Below, one piece after another: positions 28,215-35,992 of a DNA stretch of 64,000 bases. Below the pieces are notes generated by a model that was not told where the DNA came from, made no database searches, and was given only the letters and a program-made list of their open reading frames with translations. The DNA is from Planctomycetaceae bacterium (lineage in GTDB: Bacteria; Planctomycetota; Planctomycetia; Planctomycetales; Planctomycetaceae): positions 1 through 64,000 of the forward strand of contig JAKFVC010000111.1 of NCBI GenBank assembly GCA_021732415.1, given 5' to 3'. Made by a program: the position numbers and the translations under genes. Position 1 is the first letter of the stretch, and every line of letters starts with the position of its first letter.

Positions 28215-28679
28215 ATGTTTCGACGTGGCAGACTGCAACGTAGCCTGATCACATTGCTGGCGTTACTCATTGTGACGCCGCAAGTGCTCCTACGTCCCTG
28301 CTGCTGTGCCCAGGAACGAATCGCCGTGGCGCAATCCGCCAAGCAGCCGGCCGAGAATCACGCTCTGCCCCCCTGCTGTCTGAAGCGGCTACAAGCAGCC
28401 CAAAAAGCCGCTGTTTCCCCCACGCCGGCCACAGAATCCCGGCCGGGGATTCATGATTCTGGGCGTTGCGGCTGCCGAGTCGCCAATCAGGTGGCCCGCA
28501 CCAATCGCACTACATTCAATGGAATCGTGCTGCGCCACTTCGTCGTGTGGATGTCTCAGCACATCGAAAACATCGCTGCCGGTGAACTCACACCATCTCA
28601 AGTGTTGACCGCCGCCTACTCAGCCTTCCCGGATTCGGGGCCTGAGTCCTGCGCCCGCCTGTGCCGCTGGGTGGTCTAA
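28215..28679 (+). CDS. Exported Cys-rich protein, unknown function
   Basis: 154 residues beginning with a signal peptide (RSLITLLALLIVTPQVLL) immediately followed by RPCCCAQ, where a cysteine could act as a lipoprotein attachment site. Further cysteines are at PPCCLKRL, GRCGCR and ESCARLC. There is no recognised domain. Cys pairs in an exported small protein suggest metal binding or disulfide-locked structure (inference). It precedes the YHS-like gene on the same strand, but a hairpin at 28893-28933 separates the two. Confidence 0.55.
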   Translation: MFRRGRLQRSLITLLALLIVTPQVLLRPCCCAQERIAVAQSAKQPAENHALPPCCLKRLQAAQKAAVSPTPATESRPGIHDSGRCGCRVANQVARTNRTTFNGIVLRHFVVWMSQHIENIAAGELTPSQVLTAAYSAFPDSGPESCARLCRWVV

Positions 28680-28892
28680 GACCACTCCAACTTCTTCATA
28701 TTGGCTCAGTTTTTCTCAGTGAATTGTCTCATTGTTCGTCTCTGCCGTGCCGCCTTGGACGAAAGCAGTGGACGAAATCAGAATCAACCGACCGAGTTCT
28801 CGATTCGTAATCGATAGCGGTCAAATCAGTTCCCAAGGATTCGCGAACAACGGGTTCGCAACGTCACGTGAACTGACCAGCAGAACGTCACT

Positions 28893-28933
28893 GGACCATA
28901 AACCCGCCTGTTCGCGGGGGCTTTTTATGGTCC
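28893..28933 (+). terminator. Palindrome with internal terminator-like stem
   Basis: GGACCATAAA at the left pairs with TTTATGGTCC at the right, around a GC stem (CCCGC...GCGGG) that is followed by CTTTTT. It lies 214 bases after the Cys-rich gene and 43 bases before the YHS-like gene. It is probably the terminator of the upstream transcript, or a control element of the YHS-like gene. Confidence 0.6.
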
Positions 28934-28975
28934 TCTCAACCGTATGGTTTTTAGTTCAAACTCAGGAGCAGAAAC

Positions 28976-29428
28976 ATGTTGCGTCGCGTTTCGTTAGTTG
29001 CGTCAATCGCTTTGTTCGCCTTCGTTTCGTCGATCATTGCCGAAGATGCCAAGAAGGAATTCAAGGCCATGTGCCCCGTCGCCAAGACGAAGGCCGCCAA
29101 GGAAGACAAGAGCGTCGAGTACAAGGGTGCCAAGGTTTACTTCTGCTGTGGTGGCTGCCCGGAAGCCTTCAAGAAGGACACCGCCAAGTTCGCCGCTCGT
29201 GCCAACATGCAGTTGGTCGAAACCAAGCAAGCCAAGGAAGTCAAATGCCCGTTGTCGGGTGCTGACTTGAACACCGCCACCAAGATCAAGGTTGGCGATG
29301 TCGACGTTTGCTTCTGCTGCGACAAGTGCAAAGCCAAGACCGAAGCCCTCAAGGGTGACGAGCAAATCGAACTCGTCTTCAACGACAAGGCTTTCGACAA
29401 GGGTTTCAAGGTCGAAGCCAAGAAGTAA
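28976..29428 (+). CDS. Exported protein with two YHS/TRASH-like metal-binding modules
   Basis: 150 residues with a signal peptide (MLRRVSLVASIALFAFVSSIIA). Two similar modules follow. The first has Cys33-Pro and then YFCCGGCPEAF (Cys57, Cys58, Cys61). The second has Cys91-Pro and then CFCCDKCKAK (Cys112, Cys114, Cys115, Cys118). The CP...CCxxC arrangement with a basic C-terminal helix matches YHS/TRASH domains, which bind metal ions such as copper. The Lys content and AAG-biased codons suggest high expression, and there is a good terminator after the gene. Likely periplasmic metal binding. It is monocistronic. Confidence 0.8.
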   Translation: MLRRVSLVASIALFAFVSSIIAEDAKKEFKAMCPVAKTKAAKEDKSVEYKGAKVYFCCGGCPEAFKKDTAKFAARANMQLVETKQAKEVKCPLSGADLNTATKIKVGDVDVCFCCDKCKAKTEALKGDEQIELVFNDKAFDKGFKVEAKK

Positions 29429-29455
29429 TTTGACCTGAGACAGAGTAGAATTCGC

Positions 29456-29490
29456 AGCCCGGTTGTTTGTAAAAACAGCCGGGCTGTTTT
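29456..29490 (+). terminator. Rho-independent terminator after the YHS-like gene
   Basis: A stem of 13 bp with one mismatch (AGCCCGGTTGTTT with AAACAGCCGGGCT), a 4-base loop, then TTTT. It is 27 bases past the stop codon. Confidence 0.85.
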
Positions 29491-29540
29491 CGTTGAATAG
29501 CCGGTCGCTGGACTGCTTCAAGGGGAAATGCAAGCCAACA

Positions 29541-30554
29541 ATGTCTGTCCTGGGGTTCGATATCGGCGGAGCCAATCTGAAAGCGGCCAATTCTGAAGGC
29601 CGTTGTGCTTCACGCCCTTTCGCCATCTGGAAGACCCCTGATGCGTTGGCAGATGAACTGCGCGGATTGGAAAGCCTGCTCCCTGGAGCCTGCGAAATCG
29701 CGGTCACGATGACCGCCGAACTGGCCGACTGCTACGAAACCAAAGCCGCAGGAGTCGCCCAGATCCTGGCCGCCGTGCAAGAGGTTGCCGGTCCACGACC
29801 CGTTCATGTTTGGTTGACGACGGGCAAGTTCGTCACGCCCGCCGAAGCGATTGCTCAGCCACTCGCGGCTGCCGCTTCAAACTGGCAGGCACTCGCCACC
29901 TGGACTGCTCGTTGGACGCAGAGCCTGCCTGCCCTGTTGATTGACATCGGGACCACGACGACCGACTTGATCCCCATCGACGCCGGACTTCCCTCCACGA
30001 TCGGACTCACCGACGCCACGCGGATGATGGCCGGCGAGCTGGTTTACACGGGCGTCCGCAGAACGCCGCTGTGTGCGTTGGCTCCGTCCGTTCCGTTTCA
30101 GGGCACGATGTGTCCTCTCGCCGCAGAGTGGTTTGCGACGACGTTGGATGTCTGGCTGTGGCTGGGAAAAATTCCCGAAGATGCCCACGACACCGAGACA
30201 GCCAACGGCCGACCAGCCACGCGGCTCGCAGCTCATGATCGTCTGGCGCGGCAACTCTGCTGTGATCGACTGGAATTGGATGCCGCAGCCGCAACCGTCG
30301 TTGCACAATATCTCGCCAACCGCCAAATCGAACAGATCTCAACGGCACTTGAGAAAGTCCTCATCGATCGTGAGCCACGCCAGACGGTGATCATTTCGGG
30401 TTCAGGAAGCTTCCTTGCTCGACAGATTGTTGAGACGCATCCGCGTCTTGGTGGGGTCAAAATCGTGGATCTCTCTGCACAACTGAGCGCAGACCTCGCA
30501 AGCGCCGCCTGTGCATACGCAGTGGCGATGTTAGCCCGTAGCCCGACTCGCTGA
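29541..30554 (+). CDS. Hydantoinase/oxoprolinase-like protein of the tetrahydromethanopterin C1 pathway
   Basis: Start at ATG 29541 (MSVLGFDIGGANLKAAN); an earlier GTG/ATG-like start would lie in the terminator. 337 residues with an ASKHA-type fold: DIGGANLK for the first phosphate loop, MTAELADCY, and ALLIDIGTTTTDLIPI for the second. This pattern is characteristic of the conserved open reading frames (orfY type) linked to tetrahydromethanopterin-dependent one-carbon metabolism in methylotrophs and planctomycetes. The last residues SPTR are encoded by a family A palindrome whose TGA (30552-30554) is the stop. It converges with the sulfatase-like gene, whose stop lies in the same element. No other C1 gene is in the window. 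Confidence 0.78.
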   Translation: MSVLGFDIGGANLKAANSEGRCASRPFAIWKTPDALADELRGLESLLPGACEIAVTMTAELADCYETKAAGVAQILAAVQEVAGPRPVHVWLTTGKFVTPAEAIAQPLAAAASNWQALATWTARWTQSLPALLIDIGTTTTDLIPIDAGLPSTIGLTDATRMMAGELVYTGVRRTPLCALAPSVPFQGTMCPLAAEWFATTLDVWLWLGKIPEDAHDTETANGRPATRLAAHDRLARQLCCDRLELDAAAATVVAQYLANRQIEQISTALEKVLIDREPRQTVIISGSGSFLARQIVETHPRLGGVKIVDLSAQLSADLASAACAYAVAMLARSPTR

Positions 30555-30564
30555 GTCGGGCTAC
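30538..30564. repeat. Inverted repeat, family A copy 3, shared stop-codon element
   Basis: The shortest copy: a 27-base perfect palindrome (GTAGCCCGACTCG / CTGAGTCGGGCTAC with central overlap), beginning GTAGCC and ending GGCTAC. It holds the TGA stop of the plus-strand C1 gene (30552-30554) and, on the other strand, the TAG stop of the sulfatase-like gene (30561-30563). Confidence 0.93.
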
Positions 30565-31871
30565 GCGTTGGCTCGCGTCTGAATCGCGGCCACAAACTCA
30601 CGCCATTTCAGGCTGAGCTCATCTGCCGCATCAATAAATTGCCGCAACCCGCTATCAGCATCCCACCGGTCATCGGGCTTCACAAAGATCAGCTCTTGAG
30701 GTTCCAACCCCGTCGGTTGTAGTTGCTGGCGATAGTAATAGTCGCTCGTGCGAACTCCCGCGTGGGCCGAGTCACCCACATAGACGGTGTCTCGGAGGAG
30801 GGGCTGATCGTCACGAATCACAGGCAGCAGCGATTGACCATCGAGTGTTGCTCCGTCTGGAACCGCAACTTCGAACCAGTCGAGCAACGTCGCGGCCAGA
30901 TCGACCGACTGACTGAGGGCCAGACGTCTGCCCGACAGGGCTTCGTCCAGGGGCACTTCAATGACTAACGGCACGTGGATCTGTTCTTCAAACAGGTCCG
31001 GTGAAGGCTCGATGCTGGCATGTTCGCCCAGATGTTCTCCCGCCCCAGCCGTGAAGGCCAGCAGTACCGGTGCCGTCTGACGTAACGCTGTCACCGCGTG
31101 TAGAATTCGTCCGATCCAAGCATCCCACTGAGTCACCTGCCCCGAATAGAGGTCTCGACGCCGACGCCAATCCACCTGACTGGAGACTCCCGTCTTCGTA
31201 CTCCAACCCGTGCCTCGCAAATTGGCATCGGCCAGCTCGCGCGGAGAGGAGCGTTTGCGTCGCCAGAAACGGGGCGGAAAATCAGGGTTCTCTTCTTCCT
31301 CGTCGGAATCACCTGCACCAGCGCTCGTCGATTTGCCAGCCGGTGATCCGCTTGAATCATCGCCGTAGAGTTCGTCGCAGGCGAGGCTGGGTTCGTCAAC
31401 GGGTAGTCCGCCCACATGGATCCACAGCAACTCCGAGGTCTCTGGATGCTGTGCCATTTGCTTAATCCGCGCAATGGCGGCCCGTGCAAAGCGCGGAACG
31501 TCACGCTCGTAATGGAGGCCCGGAACATCATCCAGCGGAACTGCTCGCGAGACGGCAAATTGCTCGCGATTCAGCGGCAACTGCGCAGCGGGGTCATAGA
31601 GCAACGTCGTCTCAATCCGTCGCTCGGTGAGCCAGGGTAGCCAAGTCGGCTCGCGATCCTGTTGCTCGGCGGCGAGAGGAAATTGGAAGCGACCGGTCCA
31701 CCACGCATGCTGGGCCGCAGCCGGTGTCAGGTTCTCGGCGAAGTGTTGATCGAAAACCGTCGCTCGCAGAGCCAACTGATCCAGGTGAGGGGTATCCACC
31801 CACGGGTTACCCTGACAACCGAGAAATCCACAATGCCACTTGTCGAACGTGATGACCACTGCCTTACTCAA
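30561..31871 (-). CDS. Sulfatase-fold protein without the catalytic Cys motif
   Basis: 436 residues. The start MSKAVVITFDKWHCGFLGCQG and WVDTPHLDQLALRATVFDQHF align with the sulfatase N-terminus, where the metal ligand Asp10 is kept but the second Asp is Lys. The position of the CxPxR site that becomes formylglycine reads PAAAQHAWWTG, so Cys and Arg are missing (residues 50-60). The C-terminal region has FTAGAGEHLGEH, where sulfatases have FTSDHG, and LATSVDLAATLLDW-like SVDLAATLLDWFE. It therefore belongs to the alkaline phosphatase/sulfatase superfamily but is probably not a sulfatase; a phosphoesterase or inactive role is possible. No signal peptide, unlike the sulfatase at 35993. Confidence 0.75.
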   Translation of the reverse strand: MSKAVVITFDKWHCGFLGCQGNPWVDTPHLDQLALRATVFDQHFAENLTPAAAQHAWWTGRFQFPLAAEQQDREPTWLPWLTERRIETTLLYDPAAQLPLNREQFAVSRAVPLDDVPGLHYERDVPRFARAAIARIKQMAQHPETSELLWIHVGGLPVDEPSLACDELYGDDSSGSPAGKSTSAGAGDSDEEEENPDFPPRFWRRKRSSPRELADANLRGTGWSTKTGVSSQVDWRRRRDLYSGQVTQWDAWIGRILHAVTALRQTAPVLLAFTAGAGEHLGEHASIEPSPDLFEEQIHVPLVIEVPLDEALSGRRLALSQSVDLAATLLDWFEVAVPDGATLDGQSLLPVIRDDQPLLRDTVYVGDSAHAGVRTSDYYYRQQLQPTGLEPQELIFVKPDDRWDADSGLRQFIDAADELSLKWREFVAAIQTRANA

Positions 31872-31907
31872 ACCGAACTCCTTGTGACTTGTTGCGCGTG
31901 GTCAATC

Positions 31908-33458
31908 CTACTCTTTATCGTCGGGGTCTGCATCCGCCTGGGCTTTGCGGCGGTTGGTGAATTCTTCCAACACGCGGGTGCCTCGCAGGCCGCGCCATTC
32001 GGCGATCCGCGCACTATCCGCTGGTGCCGATCGAACGAGCACTTGAAACGTCTGGCCGGATCCCGATCCACCGGCCCCTCCCAAACGCTGATTCGCCGCC
32101 TGAGCCGCCAGCGGAACCGTCTTCCCGATTTCCACTTTGTCGTGAAACCAGAGGGCAAAACTTCCATCGTCGGTGAGCACCATCACCAGGAAACTCATCG
32201 GCCGCAGCGGAGACTGGTTGAACAACTGCCCCTCGACCCGCAAAATGCCGTTCCCTTTGATGGCCGTCATCGTCACTTTTCCCAAGTTCGACTCCGTCAC
32301 CGACAGGCCGCGCGGCTTGGGAGGGTCGCCTGTGAACTTCTGCTTTTTGATCGCCTGCTCCAGAATCTGGGGAAACTCGCGCTCCATTTCGCCCATCGGC
32401 TTCTTGAACGCTTCGGCGAAATCAGCCTTCCGCTCTTCCGCACTGTCGTCCCCTAAGGTCGGCTTTTGAGACAACCGTTTGAGATACTTGTTGTATTCCG
32501 GCTTGTACTTCGTAATCAGCAGCCAATGTAAACCCCAGGCTTGGCCATAGGCCTCAGAAACCAGCACGTCGCCGCGGAACGTCTGGTCGTGGATGTGCAT
32601 ATCCTCCCAGCTCATGTTGTCCTCCACGAGCGACTGACGAGCATACCGGGGGCTGATCTTGATGGGATGCGAGACGACCTTGCCATTCACTCCTTCAAAT
32701 CCCGTCGCGATCCCTTCGTGAAACCATTTGGGAACCGGAGACAACCGTTGCGTCAGACCACAATTATAAACTTGCTGGTGGATGGCCTCGTGAAACGGCG
32801 TCTCGAACGAGCTGCATTCTTCCAGGCGGATCGCCAGGTGATTGGTGATCGGCGAATAGAATCCGGCAATCCTGGCCACCAGCGCTCCGCGCTGATTCGT
32901 AATCCGTTCCGCATACTTTTCGAACTCGATATCGGTTTCGAAGATCAGCATGACCTGCGGATACTTGGGCTTGTTCGACGTAATCTTTGCCTCTTTCAAG
33001 AAGGTCGCGAATGCCGTTTCGACCTTCTTCATAAAGCCAGTCGCACGGTCAAGGACCTTTTTGATTCGCGGTTCAGAAGTCTTCGGCAAGGGCGTCGCTA
33101 AGACCATTCCGACGACGTAATTGCCCAGGACGTCATAGCGAAACAAATCCGGCCCATATTCCAGTTGCAGCTCTTCCGCCACTTCCTGAGGTGTCAGTGG
33201 AGTCGGCCCTTCCTTCGGCACGCGTTTGCGAACGGCTGCCTGAGGGACCAGTTTGTACTGCCCATCCGCCATCGCCAGCGCGTGCCACTGATCATCACTG
33301 CCAACCAGTTCCGCCTCGAAGGTCGATTCCTGACCTTGCTCATCAATGATGGTGAACTCATCCGCGCGACATGACGCCCCGGCCCCGAACAAATTCAGCC
33401 CGAACAGAAAAACACCACAAAACAGTGAACACACCAACTGCGACTGAACGCGCCCCAT
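31908..33458 (-). CDS. Exported DUF1570 protein, probable gluzincin-type metallopeptidase
   Basis: 516 residues with a signal peptide (LVCSLFCGVFLFGLNLFG). An SLA1-like N-terminal part spans about 35-80. A DUF1570-like region holds HEAIHQQV (His223-Glu224, His227) and then WFHEGIATGFEG (Glu248), a HExxH...E arrangement for one zinc ion. The C-terminal part after about 400 has beta-sandwich strands (GKVTMTAIKGNGILRVEGQLFNQSPLRPMSF). Planctomycete DUF1570 proteins are abundant and exported, and their substrate is not known. It lies upstream of the sulfatase-like gene on the same strand, 36 bases away, so the two are likely cotranscribed. Confidence 0.83.
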   Translation of the reverse strand: MGRVQSQLVCSLFCGVFLFGLNLFGAGASCRADEFTIIDEQGQESTFEAELVGSDDQWHALAMADGQYKLVPQAAVRKRVPKEGPTPLTPQEVAEELQLEYGPDLFRYDVLGNYVVGMVLATPLPKTSEPRIKKVLDRATGFMKKVETAFATFLKEAKITSNKPKYPQVMLIFETDIEFEKYAERITNQRGALVARIAGFYSPITNHLAIRLEECSSFETPFHEAIHQQVYNCGLTQRLSPVPKWFHEGIATGFEGVNGKVVSHPIKISPRYARQSLVEDNMSWEDMHIHDQTFRGDVLVSEAYGQAWGLHWLLITKYKPEYNKYLKRLSQKPTLGDDSAEERKADFAEAFKKPMGEMEREFPQILEQAIKKQKFTGDPPKPRGLSVTESNLGKVTMTAIKGNGILRVEGQLFNQSPLRPMSFLVMVLTDDGSFALWFHDKVEIGKTVPLAAQAANQRLGGAGGSGSGQTFQVLVRSAPADSARIAEWRGLRGTRVLEEFTNRRKAQADADPDDKE

Positions 33459-33745
33459 GGGAAACGGCCCCCACTAATGGATCAAGAATGAGCCAATAAG
33501 ACTAGAAAGACATGTACATCGATAATACACCCCCGGTAGTGAGGTTGCCACGTGGAAAGAGTGCTGAATTCGTCATTCCCACACTCCCTTCCCCGTTGCT
33601 TGGACGACTCGCGCCGCACACGATATCCTTCGTAACTACGGGCCCCCGCGATCCGTGTTGCAGTTCCCGGGTCTCATCATTGTCTTCGGTCGTAAATTCC
33701 GAGCCGACTGCCTACGTCGATTCACTCTCTTGGAAGGATGCTCGC

Positions 33746-34786
33746 ATGCGAAACTTGTCGCGTCGTTCGTGGTTACTTTCGACACTCAGCCTGGCCCTGC
33801 TGTCACTGGGCCTGGCAAATGCAGCAACTGCTGAGGATGCTCCCTTGAAAGCTGGCGACCGGGTTGTCTTTTTGGGCGATTCCATCACTCAGGCCGGTGA
33901 CGGCCCGCTGGGCTATGTGACGTTAATTAAGAAAGACGTCACCGAAAAGCTCGGGGAGAAAAAAGTCTTCATCCACGGAGCGGGAATCAGCGGCAACAAA
34001 GTCCCCGACATCGAGAAGCGACTGGAGAAGGACGTCCTCGGCGAAAAGCCCACGATCGTCGTGATCTATATTGGCATCAACGACGTGTGGCATTCCAAGA
34101 ACGGCAAAGGGACCCCGAAAGACGAATTCGAAGGGGGCCTGCGACGGATCATTAAGCAGATCAACGATGCCGGCGCCCGCGTGATCCTGACCACCCCCAG
34201 CGTCATTGGCGAAAAGACCAACGAAGGCAACCCGCTCGACGAAATGCTCGGGATTTACTGTGAAATCAGCCGTAAAGTGGCCAAGGACACCAAGTCCCAA
34301 TTGCTCGACCTACGGAAACAGTTCGTCGAGTACCTGAAGGCGAAGAACAAATTCGACGACGAAAAGGGAATCCTGACCACCGACGGGGTCCATCTCAATG
34401 ACAAGGGAAATCGCTTCGTGGCCGATCGCATGCTGGAAGCCTTGGGTGTCAACACGGCCGCACCGGCCGCGTCCGCAAGTGCCAAGAAGCTACGGCACTT
34501 CGTCCTCTTCAAGTTCAAGGACGACGCCAAACCGGAACAAGTCAAGGAAGTCGTCGACGCATTCTCCGCATTGCCGGGGAAGATCAAGGAAATCATCGAT
34601 TTCGAGACCGGAACCGACGTCAGCGTGGAAATGAAGGCGGATGGCTTCACGCACGGATTCATGGTCACCTTCGCGGACGAAAAAGGCCGCGAGATCTATT
34701 TGCCGCACCCCGCACACCAGGAGTTCGTGAAACTGGTCGGGCCGGTGATTGACAAGGTATTAGTATTCGATTACTGGACGAAATAA
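33746..34786 (+). CDS. Exported SGNH/GDSL hydrolase fused to a Dabb (A/B barrel) domain
   Basis: ATG 33746 starts a Tat-like signal peptide (MRNLSRRSWLLSTLSLALLSLGLA with RRSWLL). SGNH blocks are clear: VVFLGDSITQ (catalytic Ser), AGISGNKVP (Gly region), YIGIND (Asn), and DGVHLND (Asp/His pair). Thus this is a secreted esterase or lipase of about 215 residues. The last ~95 residues (LRHFVLFKFKDDAKPEQVKEVVDAF ... HGFMVTFADEKGREIYLPHPAHQEFV) form a stress-responsive A/B barrel domain normally found as a separate small protein. The fusion to an exported SGNH hydrolase is unusual to me. The upstream gap 33459-33745 shows no gene. Confidence 0.88.
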   Translation: MRNLSRRSWLLSTLSLALLSLGLANAATAEDAPLKAGDRVVFLGDSITQAGDGPLGYVTLIKKDVTEKLGEKKVFIHGAGISGNKVPDIEKRLEKDVLGEKPTIVVIYIGINDVWHSKNGKGTPKDEFEGGLRRIIKQINDAGARVILTTPSVIGEKTNEGNPLDEMLGIYCEISRKVAKDTKSQLLDLRKQFVEYLKAKNKFDDEKGILTTDGVHLNDKGNRFVADRMLEALGVNTAAPAASASAKKLRHFVLFKFKDDAKPEQVKEVVDAFSALPGKIKEIIDFETGTDVSVEMKADGFTHGFMVTFADEKGREIYLPHPAHQEFVKLVGPVIDKVLVFDYWTK

Positions 34787-34860
34787 TTTCTATAGCGGTG
34801 AAATGACTATTTCAGACCAGTAATCAGCGACCTTGAAACTATCTCAAGTGGGCCAATTTT

Positions 34861-34943
34861 GCCACAGAATGACACAGAAACGCACGGAAATGGAAGGAGA
34901 CTGCCTGCTCTTTTTCCGTGTTTCTTCTGTGTTATTCTGTGGC
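34861..34943. repeat. Inverted repeat, family F copy 2
   Basis: Left arm about 34861-34890 (GCCACAGAATGACACAG...) and right arm about 34913-34943, roughly 30 bp with one small gap and two mismatches. The right arm ends 65 bases upstream of the esterase start, inside its promoter region. Confidence 0.82.
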
Positions 34944-35007
34944 TCAAATCATCAACAACGACTCGCGAGTCAACCTCTCTGACCTTCATTCCTTGAGAAC
35001 TCCGATC

Positions 35008-35904
35008 ATGCTGAATATCCTTCGGAATCACTTCCTTCAACTGACTCTTTCACTCATCCTGTGCGGCAATCTCGCGGTCTCCGCCGCCGAGCCCAAATTT
35101 AAACTGGGCCCCGAATCTGAGCGACAAGAAGGCGTGCCGCAGGGGAAAGTCACCGAGCACTCCTGGACTAGCAAGGTATTCGAAGGCACCACGCGGAAAT
35201 ACTGGATCTACGTCCCAGCTCAGTATGACGCAGCGCAGCCGACCAACGTCATGGTCTTTCAGGACGGCCACGCGTACGTCGGCGAAAAGGGCCAGTTTCG
35301 CGCTACGATTGTGTTCGACAACTTGATTCACAAGAAAGAGATGCCGGTCACTATTGGGATCTTTATCAACCCCGGTCACAAGGGAGACCCGTCTCCGGAA
35401 ATTGCCTGGAGCGCGAACAATCGCAGCTTCGAATATGACACCGTCAGCGATCAGTACGCCAAGTTTCTGCTCGAAGAAATCCTGCCCGAGGTCGGCAAGT
35501 CCTACAAGCTGACCGAAGACCCCGAAGGTCGAGCAATCTGCGGGATTTCCTCTGGTGGAATTTGTGCCTTCACCGTGGCCTGGCAGCGGCCCGATGCCTT
35601 TCGCAAGGTGCTCAGTCACGTGGGCAGCTTCACCGACATTCGCGGCGGGTACGTCTATCCCACCTTGATCCGCAAGACCGAAGCCAAGCCGTTGCGCGTC
35701 TGTCTGCAGGGTGGTTCGAATGACGTCGACAATCAGTTTGGCAACTGGTGGCTGGCCAATCTGGAGATGGAGAAGGCCTTGCTATTCAAGAAGTACGATC
35801 TGAAGTTCGTGGGAGGCGACGGAGGCCACAACGGCGAACATGGCGGGGCCGTGTTGCCAGAGACGCTGAAGTGGTTGTGGCGAGTCGAAAAGAAAGCCGA
35901 ATAA
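35008..35904 (+). CDS. Exported alpha/beta-hydrolase esterase (Fes/IroE-like)
   Basis: ATG 35008 opens a signal peptide (LTLSLILCGNLAVSA). 298 residues. KVFEGTTRKYWIYVPAQYDAAQPTNVMVFQDG is the start of the esterase-family alpha/beta-hydrolase that includes enterochelin esterases. The nucleophile is in GRAICGISSGG (GxSxG). Asp/His candidates are in GGDGGHNGEHGG near the C-terminus. Such exported planctomycete esterases often sit beside sulfatases, as here (sulfatase next, same strand). Cleavage of ester groups from polysaccharides or siderophores is possible; no siderophore genes are visible. Confidence 0.85.
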   Translation: MLNILRNHFLQLTLSLILCGNLAVSAAEPKFKLGPESERQEGVPQGKVTEHSWTSKVFEGTTRKYWIYVPAQYDAAQPTNVMVFQDGHAYVGEKGQFRATIVFDNLIHKKEMPVTIGIFINPGHKGDPSPEIAWSANNRSFEYDTVSDQYAKFLLEEILPEVGKSYKLTEDPEGRAICGISSGGICAFTVAWQRPDAFRKVLSHVGSFTDIRGGYVYPTLIRKTEAKPLRVCLQGGSNDVDNQFGNWWLANLEMEKALLFKKYDLKFVGGDGGHNGEHGGAVLPETLKWLWRVEKKAE

Positions 35905-35992
35905 GGCGAGCGTCCGGCGTCAGCCGGATGGTTGTTCGCGACGTTCGGTCACATTCCGGTGGATTCAAATTACGAAGCACCAAATCCTCCTC

